From Branchiostoma lanceolatum (Eukaryota; Chordata; Leptocardii; Amphioxiformes; Branchiostomatidae), in the NCBI RefSeq assembly GCF_035083965.1, contig NC_089736.1, positions 3,705,001-3,769,000 on the forward strand: a DNA stretch of 64,000 nucleotides. The letters are read 5' to 3'. Shown piece by piece: positions 10,912-22,062 of the stretch (position 1 is its first letter; every line of letters begins with the position of its first letter). Below the pieces are notes generated by a model that was not told the origin of the DNA, made no database searches, and worked only from the letters and a program-made list of their open reading frames with translations. The position numbers and the translations under genes were made by a program.

Positions 10912-11286
10912 CCCTGGTTAATTATTCACGCTGTGTTTGAAGGATACCGCTAACATGTAACCCATGAGGAATGCCTATTGAAGGCAGATAGGTCATATAT
11001 CATGTATTATTAAGTACACCACTGTTGTTTGTGGATCAAACCACTTTACTTGTACGTTCTTCGATACTGAACGGATCGCTATTCACTAGAATCTTACATC
11101 ACGCTCCAATTTACATACAATCCTTGTAACAATCAAAAAGATCTGCCAGTATTCCCTCTCACATCGTCTCTTCAGATGTTAGATTGTACGACATGTACCC
11201 TTCCACGTGTAATATACTCAGCCACTCTGCAAGGTGTTTAGGTAACGCCTAGAATAGACAAAGCCACCTTTATGATGACAGTGAAC

Positions 11287-14200
11287 ATGGCGTGCAGACG
11301 GACTTGTGTCCTATTTCTCGCCTGTGGATTGCTCTTGTCGACGGCTGTCTCCATTTTTATCGCCATGAAGACGTGGCGACATCGCCGCTACGTTTCAGTC
11401 AATCAAAATTTGGGTACAAAGGCAGTTTCTTCAACAAACTGGTAAGTTCAGTACGAGGAAATGGCTGTTGGTTATAATCTTGACCAGCTCTAGCTTGTCG
11501 ACCGTTTTGAAAGGATACTTTCCAAACCGTGTGGATAATTCAGTTCAACAAACTGGTAAGTTCAGAATGAGGGTACAATTTGATTATACTCTTGACTAAC
11601 CCCAGCTTGTCGACCATTTTGAAAGGATGTATTCCAAATTGTTTGGATAATAAAGTTCAACAACCCAACAGGTAAGTTCAGAATGAGGATATAATTTGAT
11701 TATAAGCTTGACTAACCCCAGCTTGTCGACCGTTTTGAAATTATGCATTCCAAACCGTTACTTGCAGAATCATCGTATCATACCTTTGAACATTGCTTTT
11801 CTGGGGTGAGTTAAGATACGTTTGTCGGTTCGATGCATTTGAATCTAATATTTCGGCAAGGAAAGGTGTGTGGAACCAAATTTTTCTGGCAGCTCGCTTC
11901 TCTCTTTTTTTTTAATTCTGCAACATGTAAACAAATGGACACTGCCGTCGTACTCAAGCCGACGAGCTCATGCTAACGTCGTTACAAGAAAAAAATACAG
12001 GTCTGAACAATTAAGAAGAAAAAAAGCATATAAACGGGACCGTCCATTACTTCATTCATTTATTTATCTAACCAGCGCACACGCTCGGGTATCTGGACCT
12101 GTTTTTCAGGCTCCCTGGATGCAAATACAATGCACAGACATGATACACAAGGATCACAAGAATTTAAAACTCGGTATCAGTCCTTAAGTCCATTTCTAAA
12201 AGCGGATACGGCAGTGTGTTTTCTTTTGTTTGTACAGGACCTGTGTACGGTCGACTGCTTTTGTATGACTGAACATTTGCCTGTGGTATATGCAGCAAAT
12301 GAGGGTGCCATTTTGTGAGCTGTCTCACAGCAGTGCGCGTCCGTGCTTAAAACTGTAAAAATTGTTTTGTGAGAATGTCTTTAGTAAACGGACCATGAAC
12401 CAGCTTTCGCTTTATGTTTTGTACCATGTACATTTTGTATATGTAATGATATACATGTATGTTGATAGAGTTATTAGGACTTGAATTATTAATTTGTATC
12501 TCTGTTATACTTTATCTGACCCTTCCTCTTCCCTCCTGACCTCAATGAAAAGCGGCCTACATGCCGATTTAAGCTTCTTAACACCGGCACACTTAATTTA
12601 TCTGTACTTTCGGGATTCAGGTAAATAGTAGTGGACAACCTCAGGCCAACCGTACACACTCACGCCACATCGTCAGAAAAGACGCTGTAGCCGCATAGTT
12701 CCCGTTTAGAACTCTATTCACTGCGGCCCACGTACACCGACTAGTTTAGCCTTGTGTGCGGCCAAGTTCAAGGATTAGAGCTCCAATGTGCACAGGTACA
12801 GCGTGTTCTGGCTTCTGTGTCGGGATTCAGGTATTAAGAAGAAACTGCGTCCTTGTGTCAGTCAACCATAACGACAAACACAGTCCTGAAGCGCAGTTCA
12901 ACTCTAAGACGTATGCAGCAGCTCTCAAGTAGGGTACTGAAGGTCGTAGCCTAGTCTTGTTTTTAGGGCTATTGACTTAGGAATTCAGGCCCTAAGTCAA
13001 CAGCCCCAACAATAAGACTAGGTTGTGATCTTAAGTACTCTACTTGAGCGCTGCTGATAGTTACGTTAACGCTAGGACTGAGGTGGTTGCTAAATAGTGG
13101 TCGTCAAGTCATTTAGCTGTGTATTTGTTTAAGCGTTAATGGACATCGTTAGTCCTCATGCGTTCATTGTTGTGGTTGGTTGTAATTCCTAGCAGGTCCC
13201 AATGTAATGTCCTTGGTAAAGGTACACTACACCTACAGTAACTGCAGAAATTTTCGCGGTGAGCTCTTCAAACCACCAATATCTTTCAACTTTTCCACAC
13301 AGGGTCAGCATTCCAAGAACAGTTGAAGCCGCCGAAGCGAAGTTTAATACATCGGAAGTTGAACGGATAAGGTAAGATATTTTTGTCCAGCAAAACGAAG
13401 AATATCTCTTGATATTTCATGCAGGTACATTGTCGTACTCTCCAAGCAGAGGTTGGGGGAAGATTGTGACCGTTTTATCATATGCCCAGTTTTTTGTCCG
13501 CTACCTGGGTGGGGCTAGCGGACAAAAAACTGGGCATATGATAAAACGGCCACATTCGTCACAATCTGCCCCATCAACCTCTGCTTGGAGAGTAACATTG
13601 TCGTTGGGTGTTGTTGTCATTTCGATTCCGATAGGATTCAGGATTTCGGGTTTAGAGCTAACGTTTGAGTAATCGGGGTTTAAGTTTTGAATGAGGCACA
13701 TGCGTTTGAGCAGATAGTGACTTAGATTTGGCATTTAAGCAACTGCAACATTATGTAGTCTTAAAACACAGTCTTTGTTGGGATAGCAGGATTCTCCGGT
13801 CGATTTTGTTCTTTAGTGAATTTAAACAACTTTTGTTCTACCCTTAATAGGAAGTGGGTAATGACGTACTTCAACCCCGGCACAGATCTCACCGTAATAA
13901 AGTCTCAAGTCAAAATAGGACAACTGATCCGATACGAAGTTAGTCGAAAAGCGTACGCCAATATCACTGAGAACTTCTTCCGCCTGATTCCGGAGTCGTC
14001 GCCTCTTCTGAGAAAGCATTTCCGGTCTTGTGCAGTGGTGGGGAATTCTGGAATTCTCCTAGACAGCGGTTGTGGTCCTCAGATAGACTCTGCAGACTTC
14101 GTGTTCAGATCTAACCTGGCTGCTATTGAAGGGTTCGAGAATGACGTGGGGACAAAATCTAACTTCACCACCATGAACCCTTCTGTCCTTAACCACGATT

Positions 14201-14916
14201 ATAAAGGATGTCGCGAAAATAGTACCAGCGGCGCGTGTGAAATGTTCGTGAAACGACTGCGTCTCATCCAGGACCAGATTCTGCACATTTCTGCTTTCAC
14301 CACGGTGAACGGGCGTCAGGACGTGGAGCTTACCAACTCCATGATACTGGAACATCACCTGCCGATCAAGGCTTCATATGCACCCGTGGAAACTACGAAA
14401 AGAATGAAAGCGTGAGTTTTCACTTTGAGTCAACTGTGATGATTATTTTGTGAGAATTCTTTTAGTTCATAGCATCTTAACCACTAGTTGTGTGCTGTTT
14501 GAACGCACAGACAACCTTTTCATCAATCCAAAAGGACTTTCTTCTAATCGCTGTGTTTTCCGTTTGTACTTTCAACATTATATTGAGTGTAGCTGTGCGG
14601 TTTTTTTGCATGCTTTACAAGTGGTTCCTTTCAACTGTTCAGGTTATGGAAGAATTCAGAATTCAAGCCGAAACGACCGTCGACGGGAACCATCTTGTTC
14701 GTGTTATCGGCCAGTCTCTGCGACCAGATCCACTTGTACGGATTCTACCCGTTTTCAAAGGGCAAAGACGGGCGAAAGATAAAATACCATTACTATGGGT
14801 CAGTAAGAAACCTTCGCAACCATAACATGACTGAAGAGTATCGGGCGTTCCAGACGCTCCACCAGCGGAAGGCACTGGTACTGCACACAGATCCTTGTCA
14901 TGACGACAAGCTCTAA
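11287..14916 (+). CDS. ST8SIA: ST8Sia-type alpha-2,8-sialyltransferase, copy b
   Basis: Paralogue of the gene 1.4 kb upstream, same strand. Coding exons: 11287-11441, 13303-13371, 13851-14411, 14643-14916; three phase-2 introns, 1059 nt, 352 residues. The N-terminus MACRRTCVLFLACGLLLSTA is a signal anchor followed by a basic stretch. Exon 2 ends with EVERI, identical to the end of exon 1 in copy a, so copy b splits that first exon in two. L motif RSCAVVGNSGILLDSGCG, S motif RPSTG...SLCDQIHLYGFYPF, motif III KYHYY and VS H-x4-E (HNMTEE) are complete, so the enzyme should be active in the Golgi. The donor of exon 1 is repeated in the intron. A Muller-type hairpin search is not needed to see the 159-bp fold-back in intron 2. 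Subtype undetermined. Confidence 0.92.
11429..11762 (+). repeat. Tandem repeat across the exon 1 donor of ST8Sia-b
   Basis: Three units of about 113 bp starting at about 11429, 11542 and 11655. Each begins TTCAACAA and contains GGTAAGTTCAG, then AGCTTGTCGACC. The first unit includes the last bases of coding exon 1 and its donor. The second keeps the same exon end and donor (CAACAAACTGGTAAGTTCAG); in the third the exon end is altered (CAACCCAACAGGTAAGTTCAG) but the donor is intact. Confidence 0.85.
11763..12834. other. Intron 1 of ST8Sia-b, no further feature
   Basis: Several short open frames occur but none has both splice sites and a recognisable protein. No bounded repeat seen. Confidence 0.5.
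12835..13200 (+). repeat. Dispersed repeat copy with internal fold-back
   Basis: Second copy of the repeat at 4990-5275. It contains an inverted duplication absent from that copy: CTCAAGTAGGGTACTGAAGG at about 12925 pairs with the complement ending TACTCTACTTGAG near 13047, with arms of about 55-60 bp around a tiny spacer at 12980. Confidence 0.7.
13436..13594. mobile_element. Hairpin MITE with 9-bp target duplication
   Basis: The two arms (TACTCTCCAAGCAGAGGTT and its complement) run almost to the centre, giving a 159-bp fold-back. ACATTGTCG flanks both sides (13427-13435 and 13595-13603). A 9-bp duplication is typical of Mutator-like elements; the assignment is inference. It lies in intron 2 of ST8Sia-b. 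Confidence 0.8.
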
Positions 14917-15217
14917 AGAATGATAAGTCATTTCTGTTTGATGTGTTATTCAAGCTAGTTGATTAGCCAGAACTATTTATCCCATTTCTTTATTTCACAA
15001 AAGTATCTGAATCGAAAGCCGGGATAACTACTTAAAGACGTGATAATGGCAATGAGATAGAGGGTCGCTATCTCATTGATTCACTTGAAGGAGAATTCGT
15101 GAATGTCTATCTAGTAAATTAACTAAATGGTAGATTTTCATAAAGATATCTGTACCAAAATGACTTATCACCGGTTTTCCTAGTTATCACGTTTTTTTAA
15201 TTGAATTTATTATCAGA

Positions 15218-15223
15218 AATAAA
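15218..15223 (+). terminator. Polyadenylation signal candidate for ST8Sia-b
   Basis: AATAAA about 300 nt after the ST8Sia-b stop codon. Use inferred from position. Confidence 0.55.
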
Positions 15224-15289
15224 CAAATGTGATAAATAATCAGGTCTGATTAACCAGACCGATTTACACATATCGTCATTGTTACCGTC

Positions 15290-15540
15290 CATTTAACGCT
15301 AGGAACCATACATTATACGGTTACACTACTCCAAAGTGGCGCTAACATACCCACAAACCAAATACAGTGTGTGTTACCATACTCCATAGTCTTAAGCTTC
15401 AAAGAAGGGCGTGACGAAAGTCAATCGGATTCTAGATCGACAGTCGGTTATACTGTGTTGTTTTCACTAAAATTGGATAATCAGGGCATAGAAAGATTTC
15501 AAGGGTGACCTTTACGGACCTCGGGTCACCTCAGAATGGT
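15290..15540 (+). repeat. Dispersed 240-bp repeat, copy 1 of 3
   Basis: Starts TTTAACGCTAGGAACCATA and contains GATCGACAGTCGGTTATACT. Two other copies lie at about 29350-29590 and 30856-31095, inside the tandem block. No coding frame; class unknown. Confidence 0.75.
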
Positions 15541-15547
15541 CGGAGAC

Positions 15548-15695
15548 TGTAATGTCATATTAAATCAACTTCGCCCAGGTGTATAAAAAAAATGGGTATG
15601 TTGTTATCTGTATGTGGCACTGTTAATATAAGTAATAAAAACTTGAGTGCAATGCCATGTCGTCCTTGTCTGTCAAAAACCGAAGTACAAAAAAA
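15548..15695 (+). repeat. tRNA-derived SINE, 3' part
   Basis: Contains CGCCCAGGTGTATAAA, TGGGTATGTTGTTATCTGTA and the tail CCTTGTCTGTCAAAAACCGA. It matches the 3' half of the complete copies at 48850-49095 and 63650-63895; the tRNA-like head is missing. Confidence 0.75.
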
Positions 15696-15754
15696 ATTAA
15701 AGTTGATGAAGAGAAACAGGTAGTCCCCATGGTGCACTGCGCCACAGAGCCCGG

Positions 15755-16000
15755 GAGATGTGAATCAAGATGGCGTCCGGACTCGGGAAGGAAAGAACAC
15801 CTCGGGCAAAACTCGTCCTTGTGGGCTGTTAAACGCCCGTTTGGGAGGTAAGCGGCCGTCAGTTTGTGTCCTAAGTTCTTCTGACCATTATGAAGGACAT
15901 TTTGTGCAGAGACGAGGTGATATCATGGCGAAATTCGCGTTTTTTTCTTCTGAAGCATGGCCATGTGACGTCACACGTAGCTCACCCTGCTGTCAGCTGT
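15755..16000 (+). promoter_or_regulatory. Promoter-like patch and possible first exon
   Basis: AAGATGGCGTCC resembles a YY1 site and carries an ATG. A good donor (GGGAGGTAAGC) follows at about 15848, and a palindromic cyclic-AMP response element (TGACGTCA) lies near 15966. Reading from the ATG gives MASGLGKERTPRAKLVLVGC and then a stop. I see no downstream exon on the plus strand that would complete a gene, so this is only a candidate. Confidence 0.3.
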
Positions 16001-16439
16001 TTGTAATTGAGTAATCTCCAAGCAGATATTGGATGGACATGAACATTGTTCAACGCGCGTTGGTAATATTGTTCTTATGATGATATAACTTATAAGTACC
16101 TAAGTTTGTGTAATATTGAATTTTACAGTTTTGCAGAATTTTTTTTTTGCCATATGTAGAAATCAATTGTAACTTTACATGTAATTTTTTTCTTGAACTT
16201 ATATACAACTTACAAGAATCGTGTTTTTTTTAGTTTTTCTACTAGATTTGATATTATGATTACATGATATTACAGCAATATAATGAAGGCAGCAGTTGAG
16301 AACCGGAAGTATGATTTTTAAGGTTTCGATGTTCAATAATATCAGAGGGGCAGTGTGATGTTATATTTTATGATTTATTCATCAGAGGTCTGTAATGTTA
16401 TACATGTAGTTTGTAGAAATGTTTAACGTTATGTTCACT

Positions 16440-16921
16440 GGCAGTTTGAATGTGAAGTGCTGCATGAGGGAGGTGATGAACAGGAACAGCTCCATCCTGG
16501 CCAGCTGTTCTCCCTGACACCCATGCCGACCTGAAAACAGTTCAAAGTTCATAATGAGGACGCAGAATTTTAGGGCTGACTGTGTACCTAAAACTAAAAC
16601 GTTCTCAGGTAAACTTAGAGTACTAAGAGGTACAGCAGTAAAAGCAGTCATCTTCAATTGAGTGCCATTTCACATACGTTCTTTTACGTGCAGAGGTTTG
16701 AAGCTTATGCCTGAAGCTTCCTAATAACTGGAATGTCTGATATCCCCATCTGCTGAAAGGTGTACCAGGCAGGTTTACTGTTGAAGTCCTCCCCTTTCCT
16801 GCCCAGAGCCTGGTGGATGGCTGAGTAGCTGTTCAGAACAACGATCCGCTGGCTGCCCAGTCTCAGGGACACCACAGGGCTGTAGGTCCGGCCTAGTCCT
16901 GTCCAGGTCAGGTGTGGTACC
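16440..16921 (-). pseudogene. Cytochrome P450 (CYP2-type) remains
   Basis: Two exon-like pieces on the minus strand. The upstream one (about 16700-16921) follows a good acceptor (TTTGTTGCAG) and encodes LGRTYSPVVSLRLGSQRIVV and then LNSYSAIHQALGRKGEDF, the N-terminal beta-sheet region of CYP2 enzymes. The other (about 16440-16537, acceptor TGTTTTCAG) encodes GRHGCQGEQLARMELFLFIT, with the heme-binding cysteine and the following L helix. Everything between them in a normal P450 (about 300 residues including I and K helices and ExxR) is absent, with only about 170 bp between the pieces. No donor follows the first piece. A deleted or incomplete copy is the best reading; a real exon lost in assembly is possible. 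Confidence 0.75.
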
Positions 16922-17699
16922 TGCAACAAAAAGACACAAGTTATCTGGCACGTTTGACCCGCTACTAGGGTCACATGTCATCACGTTCCAGGAGTAGAGA
17001 TGAAGGGTTGACCATAAGTTGATTAGAAGTATTCAGAATCATCATTAAAAAATGATTTTCATGTATATCTGTGTCTGGGTGAGTTGCTATGTGTATTTGA
17101 ATGTTTGTAATAAGAATTATATTACATTATACATTTCTCTACAATCAAAAAGTGTTGCTCATTCAGAGTCTGAGTGTTTCATTATTGTTTATGAGCAATT
17201 GCCTGTTATGTTCTGTCCATGGTGTGCAAGTTTCTTGTATATCTTTCAGAATAACATGTTCTCTCAATGAGAGATATGTGTTAACTTTTTGATGTACTTT
17301 CTGATGTGAGATGTATTTTTGTGTGATTGTTGTTTGGCTTGATATTGTACAAAATTAATGTATACTAGTAATTAAATGGACTTTTGACTTAATGTAATTT
17401 TATGTTCTTTTTTTTGCCTTACTAACAAAGCTCATGTGCTCTTGCCCCAAAGCAGGTTTTAGATCTTAAACAAATGTTGTAAATATTGTGAATGTTTGTT
17501 GTCTGATGGTAGTCATACAATTGCTCTGTGAATAGTGTTGTGTAAATTTGACATGATTTTTCTTCAATTCACACTAACATTAAAAAAAAACACATTCCTG
17601 GTCGCAAGTAATTCCTATCTTCAAACGAAATCAGATATTGCTGTCAGCTCTGTTGAGTTACAATACAGGATCTGTCCTTGGTGCTGACATTGTGATTTT

Positions 17700-20600
17700 T
17701 CTTTTACACCCCAGGTTATTGGAAGATGATGCTGTACACCTGACCATGTTGCTGTGAGACCTGTCTATATCCTGTGTGCCTGTCCATATTCCTGTGTGGG
17801 ACCTGTCTATATCCTGTGTGGGACCTGTCCATATTCCTGTGTGAGACCTGTCTATATCCTGTGTGCCTGTCCACATTCCAGGAGGATTTGCCTGTATTCC
17901 TGTGGGACCTGTCAGCCATCTACAAGACAAGAGTACATCGGACTTTGACTGTGAGTTGCCTTAAATTTTCAGAACTCTTTCAAAAATGGGGTCTGCATGC
18001 TGCAAGGCGTAATCAGCAGTTTGAATGTTGCGCAGTTATAGAAGCCATACTGCTCAGATTAACGATAAGATAGTCTGTGCATTATGCGTGAAACGTCCAA
18101 CCAGCGTGAATGAAGCGTAATACGGGGCCGTTGCTTTCCGCGTCTTGCCGTTTAATGTTCGGACCAACATCAAATGCGAAACACCTAGCCTACACAAATG
18201 AAGCGTAATACGTGGTCGCTGCTTTCCAGAATTTAGTGCAAAGCGTGGTCGGGACCTCCCATGCAGACCCCTAGAAATGGCAATGAAAAATGTTGTGAAA
18301 GGGCATTTCTGTGATCCTCTGAATTTTTAGTTCCAAACACCATTGTTAAAACTCAGGCCCTCCCTTCTGTTTGTTGTCATTTCTGAAAGAATTCACCTTA
18401 TACTAACATCTAGTTTAAGGTTGTGACTAATATTTTATTGCAGATTGAATACAGTACATTTTCCTAAATGGAAGAGAGCACTTGCAATATTGTTTTTTCA
18501 TTCTGTATGGCAAAGGGGGTACATCTTCAATATCATTTGCAATCTGTTTTCCCTGATATCCTCTTCATCACATTAGACTTCATCATTTTGACCTTTTTGT
18601 CTGAAATGAAAATTGTCTATGGAGAAGCAAATTAGTATCAAAGCAACAAAATATTAGGGATGAATCTTAAGTGTAATGCAACAATTGTGGAAAATAAGTA
18701 CCGGTAAGTTGCAGTGATGCAAAAGAATGACAGATACATGTAGGAAATGATAAAAAGTTGTAAACATGTATATGGCAGCAATACAACATCTTTGGGATTA
18801 TGAAAATTTGATTTGTAAAATTATCATCATAGCTTGTTGCTGTTTCTCTCCACCCAGTCCAGTGCAGTGCAGATTTGTTAGGAAGGAAATAAAAGCCACA
18901 TGACTTAGTCTAAAGTTCCACCCTGCTTCACTTAGATTTAGAAGCTATAATTAATGTAGAGCACTGTACAAGCACTGTACCAAAACTACTGATATTTCAC
19001 ATGATGATTTAGACTTCTGTCTTGTTTTTTGACATCAAACAATGTAATTGTGAAGGAAGATAGCAATATAAACCTGAAGGATAAAAGGAGGTTGAAATAT
19101 AATCAAGGCTAATTTCGCACTTTATTTCTCTCAATAATGTGAGTGATGAAGTGGATTTCAGGGAAAATACTTTGGTTACATGAAGACTGTTGGATATGTG
19201 TCCCATTGCTTTACAGAAAATGGAAAAGACAATGTTGTGCTTTCTGTAGAGTGAAATGTACTACAGGTAAGCTGTGATGTTTGAAAGAGAGGAATTGAGG
19301 TAAAGAATCAGCGAAACAAAGATTAATGCATTTTGGATTATTTTCAAAAATACATAATGGATTACAGACATTTTGCCCAGTGCAATTCATGGTTTCTATG
19401 TTGTTGACATCATGTGAAAATGAACATTCAGTAAATATTTTTCATAAGTATGTCTTCCAAATCTCGGCAACTTAAAAACTAATTTTATACGACAGTGTGT
19501 GCATGCATCCACAATTTGATGACACAGGAACACAGTTTGGTAAGTATTGTACAGAATACATGTACTGTATCATTGACTTTTATTCATATCATGGTGCATT
19601 GTACAGTACAGGCTTCAGGATATGCCAACTTGTTGGGATGACGCAAACTTGTTGTTCCATGTGCACGCTGCCACTTTTGCCACTTAATGCAGAATCCTTG
19701 ATCATGAATCTGAAGTATTAAGCTCCCCAAACACTTATTTGTGCGTAAACCCAGACAGTTGGGCATTAAAACTGGGAATTTATCGCCGAAAACAACAAAA
19801 AGAAGCTCGGCAGATGACACAGGTGCCATGTTGGTTACATCATGGCATGTCTTAATCAGTGATCGTGCAATGCCCTTTGACCTCCAGTCCCCTGGTCGGG
19901 AACAAACTTCCAGAAGCAGCACTATTTGCAAGTATTTGTAAACCGGTTGTACCTGCGAGCGGCAGCTTCAGTGTTAAGAATTGCAAAGAAATATGTCCAA
20001 ACTGTTTGGAACCACGCTAGACTCCATTTAACAGGGCCTGATTATTAAAATGGGCTACAAGACACAATCAGCATCTTGCGGTAGTCCCACAAGTCTCTCG
20101 TAAAATCCCAGGGTACGTCCGGCGAAATCTCACATGACTTTGATGCTTATCCCAAAGCCTGTACTGTACAACAATAATGAGATATGCAAGTTGACCAATA
20201 AGTAGTTAACAGTCCAGCCTGTTGTGACCACGCTCGTTCCTGGGTACCATACACTACTGAAGCTAAATGAATACATATGTCGATATTCTGCACGGCATAT
20301 TTCAAACTGGCTGCAAGTTCGATGAAATGACCAAAGCTGCATGGTTAAGGTCGTTTTTACAAATTTTCTAAGAAAAAAAAAAGCATGTACGTTCATCACA
20401 AGCTATATCGTGAAGCGTTGCGTTTTAGGCAGTAAGTTTGTGTATACAGCAATTACATTCTGTGATTCCTGATTTTTTATGGTAGTTCTGTGTTCAAGTT
20501 TTTTACAGTGTACGACAAACTTGTTATCATTACCGTTTTCAAATCATTCGTATGTTGCCCAACAAAATGGTGGCCCTCCTTCACATACTCGCCAATCCTC

Positions 20601-21735
20601 GAATGTTCAAGGCAGAACAATGCAAGGCCTCATGTTTTTTGCTTATTTGTTGCGATACAAGATTGACGATAACTTTTTGTTTTTGTCGAAGCTTTTCGCT
20701 ATGTAACTATGAGCCTGATGCATTTGGTCATTTCATTGAATTTGCACATAGTTTTGAAATATGCAGTGCAGAATATCGTGCGTTACCAATGACGGGCTGG
20801 ACTGTTTACTATTTTTAAGCTAACTTACATATCCCAATTATTGTTGTACAAAAAAAAAGTCATATGAAGGAAAGTCAATGATACAAGTTTCTGAACTGTC
20901 TATGTTCCTGCCCTGGTCATCAAATTGTGGGTGCACACGCTGTTTTATCAGTTTTTAAAGGAAACAAAAGGTTTGGTTGGAAAACTTACTGTGCTAAATA
21001 TACCCTGACGTCAAGTTCTCACCTATTTTACCTAATTTGCGACTCCTGTAACCGTTTGAAAATCGCGCCATAAGTGGCCCGAGGCAAAATGTGAAGGTGA
21101 GAAGCCCTCCCACCTCTGCATTTTGGGGCGTCCCGAAGTGATGTCATGTGTTTAAATGCAGCTGACAAATTCACTCTGTGGTATATTAAGTTTTCCATCC
21201 AAAACCTCTTAGGTTTCCTTTAAGAAATATAAACAGGTAGTCATGAAAGACTTATTTTTGACATGGTCAACAACATGAAAATGTCCCGTTGATGAGTTGC
21301 TTTCTGCTTCAAATGTTGAGATATCATAGTTGTTCCAAATAGCTAAGCAGTTTGACTAATCACAAAAAGAGGAATTGTGTGATCAGTACATGTTGGTGTT
21401 CAAAGCACTCCCCCTATTTGCATATGATAACATAATTAATTGGATTAAGTTTCTCCCGCCGATTCTCTTAGTGCATGGTTTCCTCTCCTAATTTGCATAA
21501 ATTTGCATATTCAGGTCTCTCCTGATTTGCATACTTGGTATTCTTTGCTATTCTTGGGTAAGCAGGCCTGTAGACATTGCACTATGTACATTGTATTGTA
21601 TTTTCAATGCTTTGAAAGCTTAGAATGGATGCGTTCTGTATTACTGTATTAAGTTTACTCATTTCTAAGTGTCTTCGTTCCTTTTCCCTGATCAGTCTGT
21701 GCAAATGTTCTCCCGAGGAATGTCTTTTCTGGAAG
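17700..21735 (+). repeat. Left arm of giant inverted duplication
   Basis: From TTTTACACCCCAGGTTATTG at about 17702 inward, this arm matches the reverse complement of 21741-25685. Clear anchor pairs: 17905-17945 with 25455-25490 (ATCTACAAGACAAGAG), 18475-18600 with 24855-24990 (CTGATATCCTCTTCATCAC), 19490-19620 with 23680-23800, and 21420-21720 with 21760-22060. Similarity by eye is roughly 85-95 percent with several indels. A tandem repeat of 21-45 bp (CCTGTGTGGGACCTGTC-like) sits at 17755-17905. No intact gene recognised inside. Confidence 0.85.
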
Positions 21736-22062
21736 ACATTGGGGCGTCGAAACCCCAGTACACAAGCACATTGACTGACAGGAAAAGGAACGAAGACACT
21801 TAGAAATGAGTAAACTTAATACAGTAATACAGAACGCATCCATTGTAAACCTTCGAAGCATTGAAAATACAATACAATGTACATAGCGCAATGTCTACAG
21901 GCCTGCTTACCCAAGAATAGCAAAGAATACCAAGTATGCAAATCAGGAGAGACCTGAATATGCAAATTTATGCAAATTAGGAGAGGAAACCATGCACTAA
22001 GAGAATCGGCGGGAGAAACTTAATCCAATTAATTATGTTATCAAATGCAAATAGGGGAAGTT
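21420..22062. repeat. Central palindrome of the inverted duplication
   Basis: The innermost arms, about 300 bp each, are the most alike part (for example TTCCTTTTCCTGTCAGTCAA-like sequence against its complement) with a centre near 21735. Each side contains AATTTGCATAAATTTGCATA-type repeats. It could be a fold-back element of its own that seeded or survived the larger duplication. Confidence 0.8.

Noticed and set aside
13409-13734. Open frames on both strands in ST8Sia-b intron 2
   Set aside because: They run through a fold-back MITE and have no coding support.
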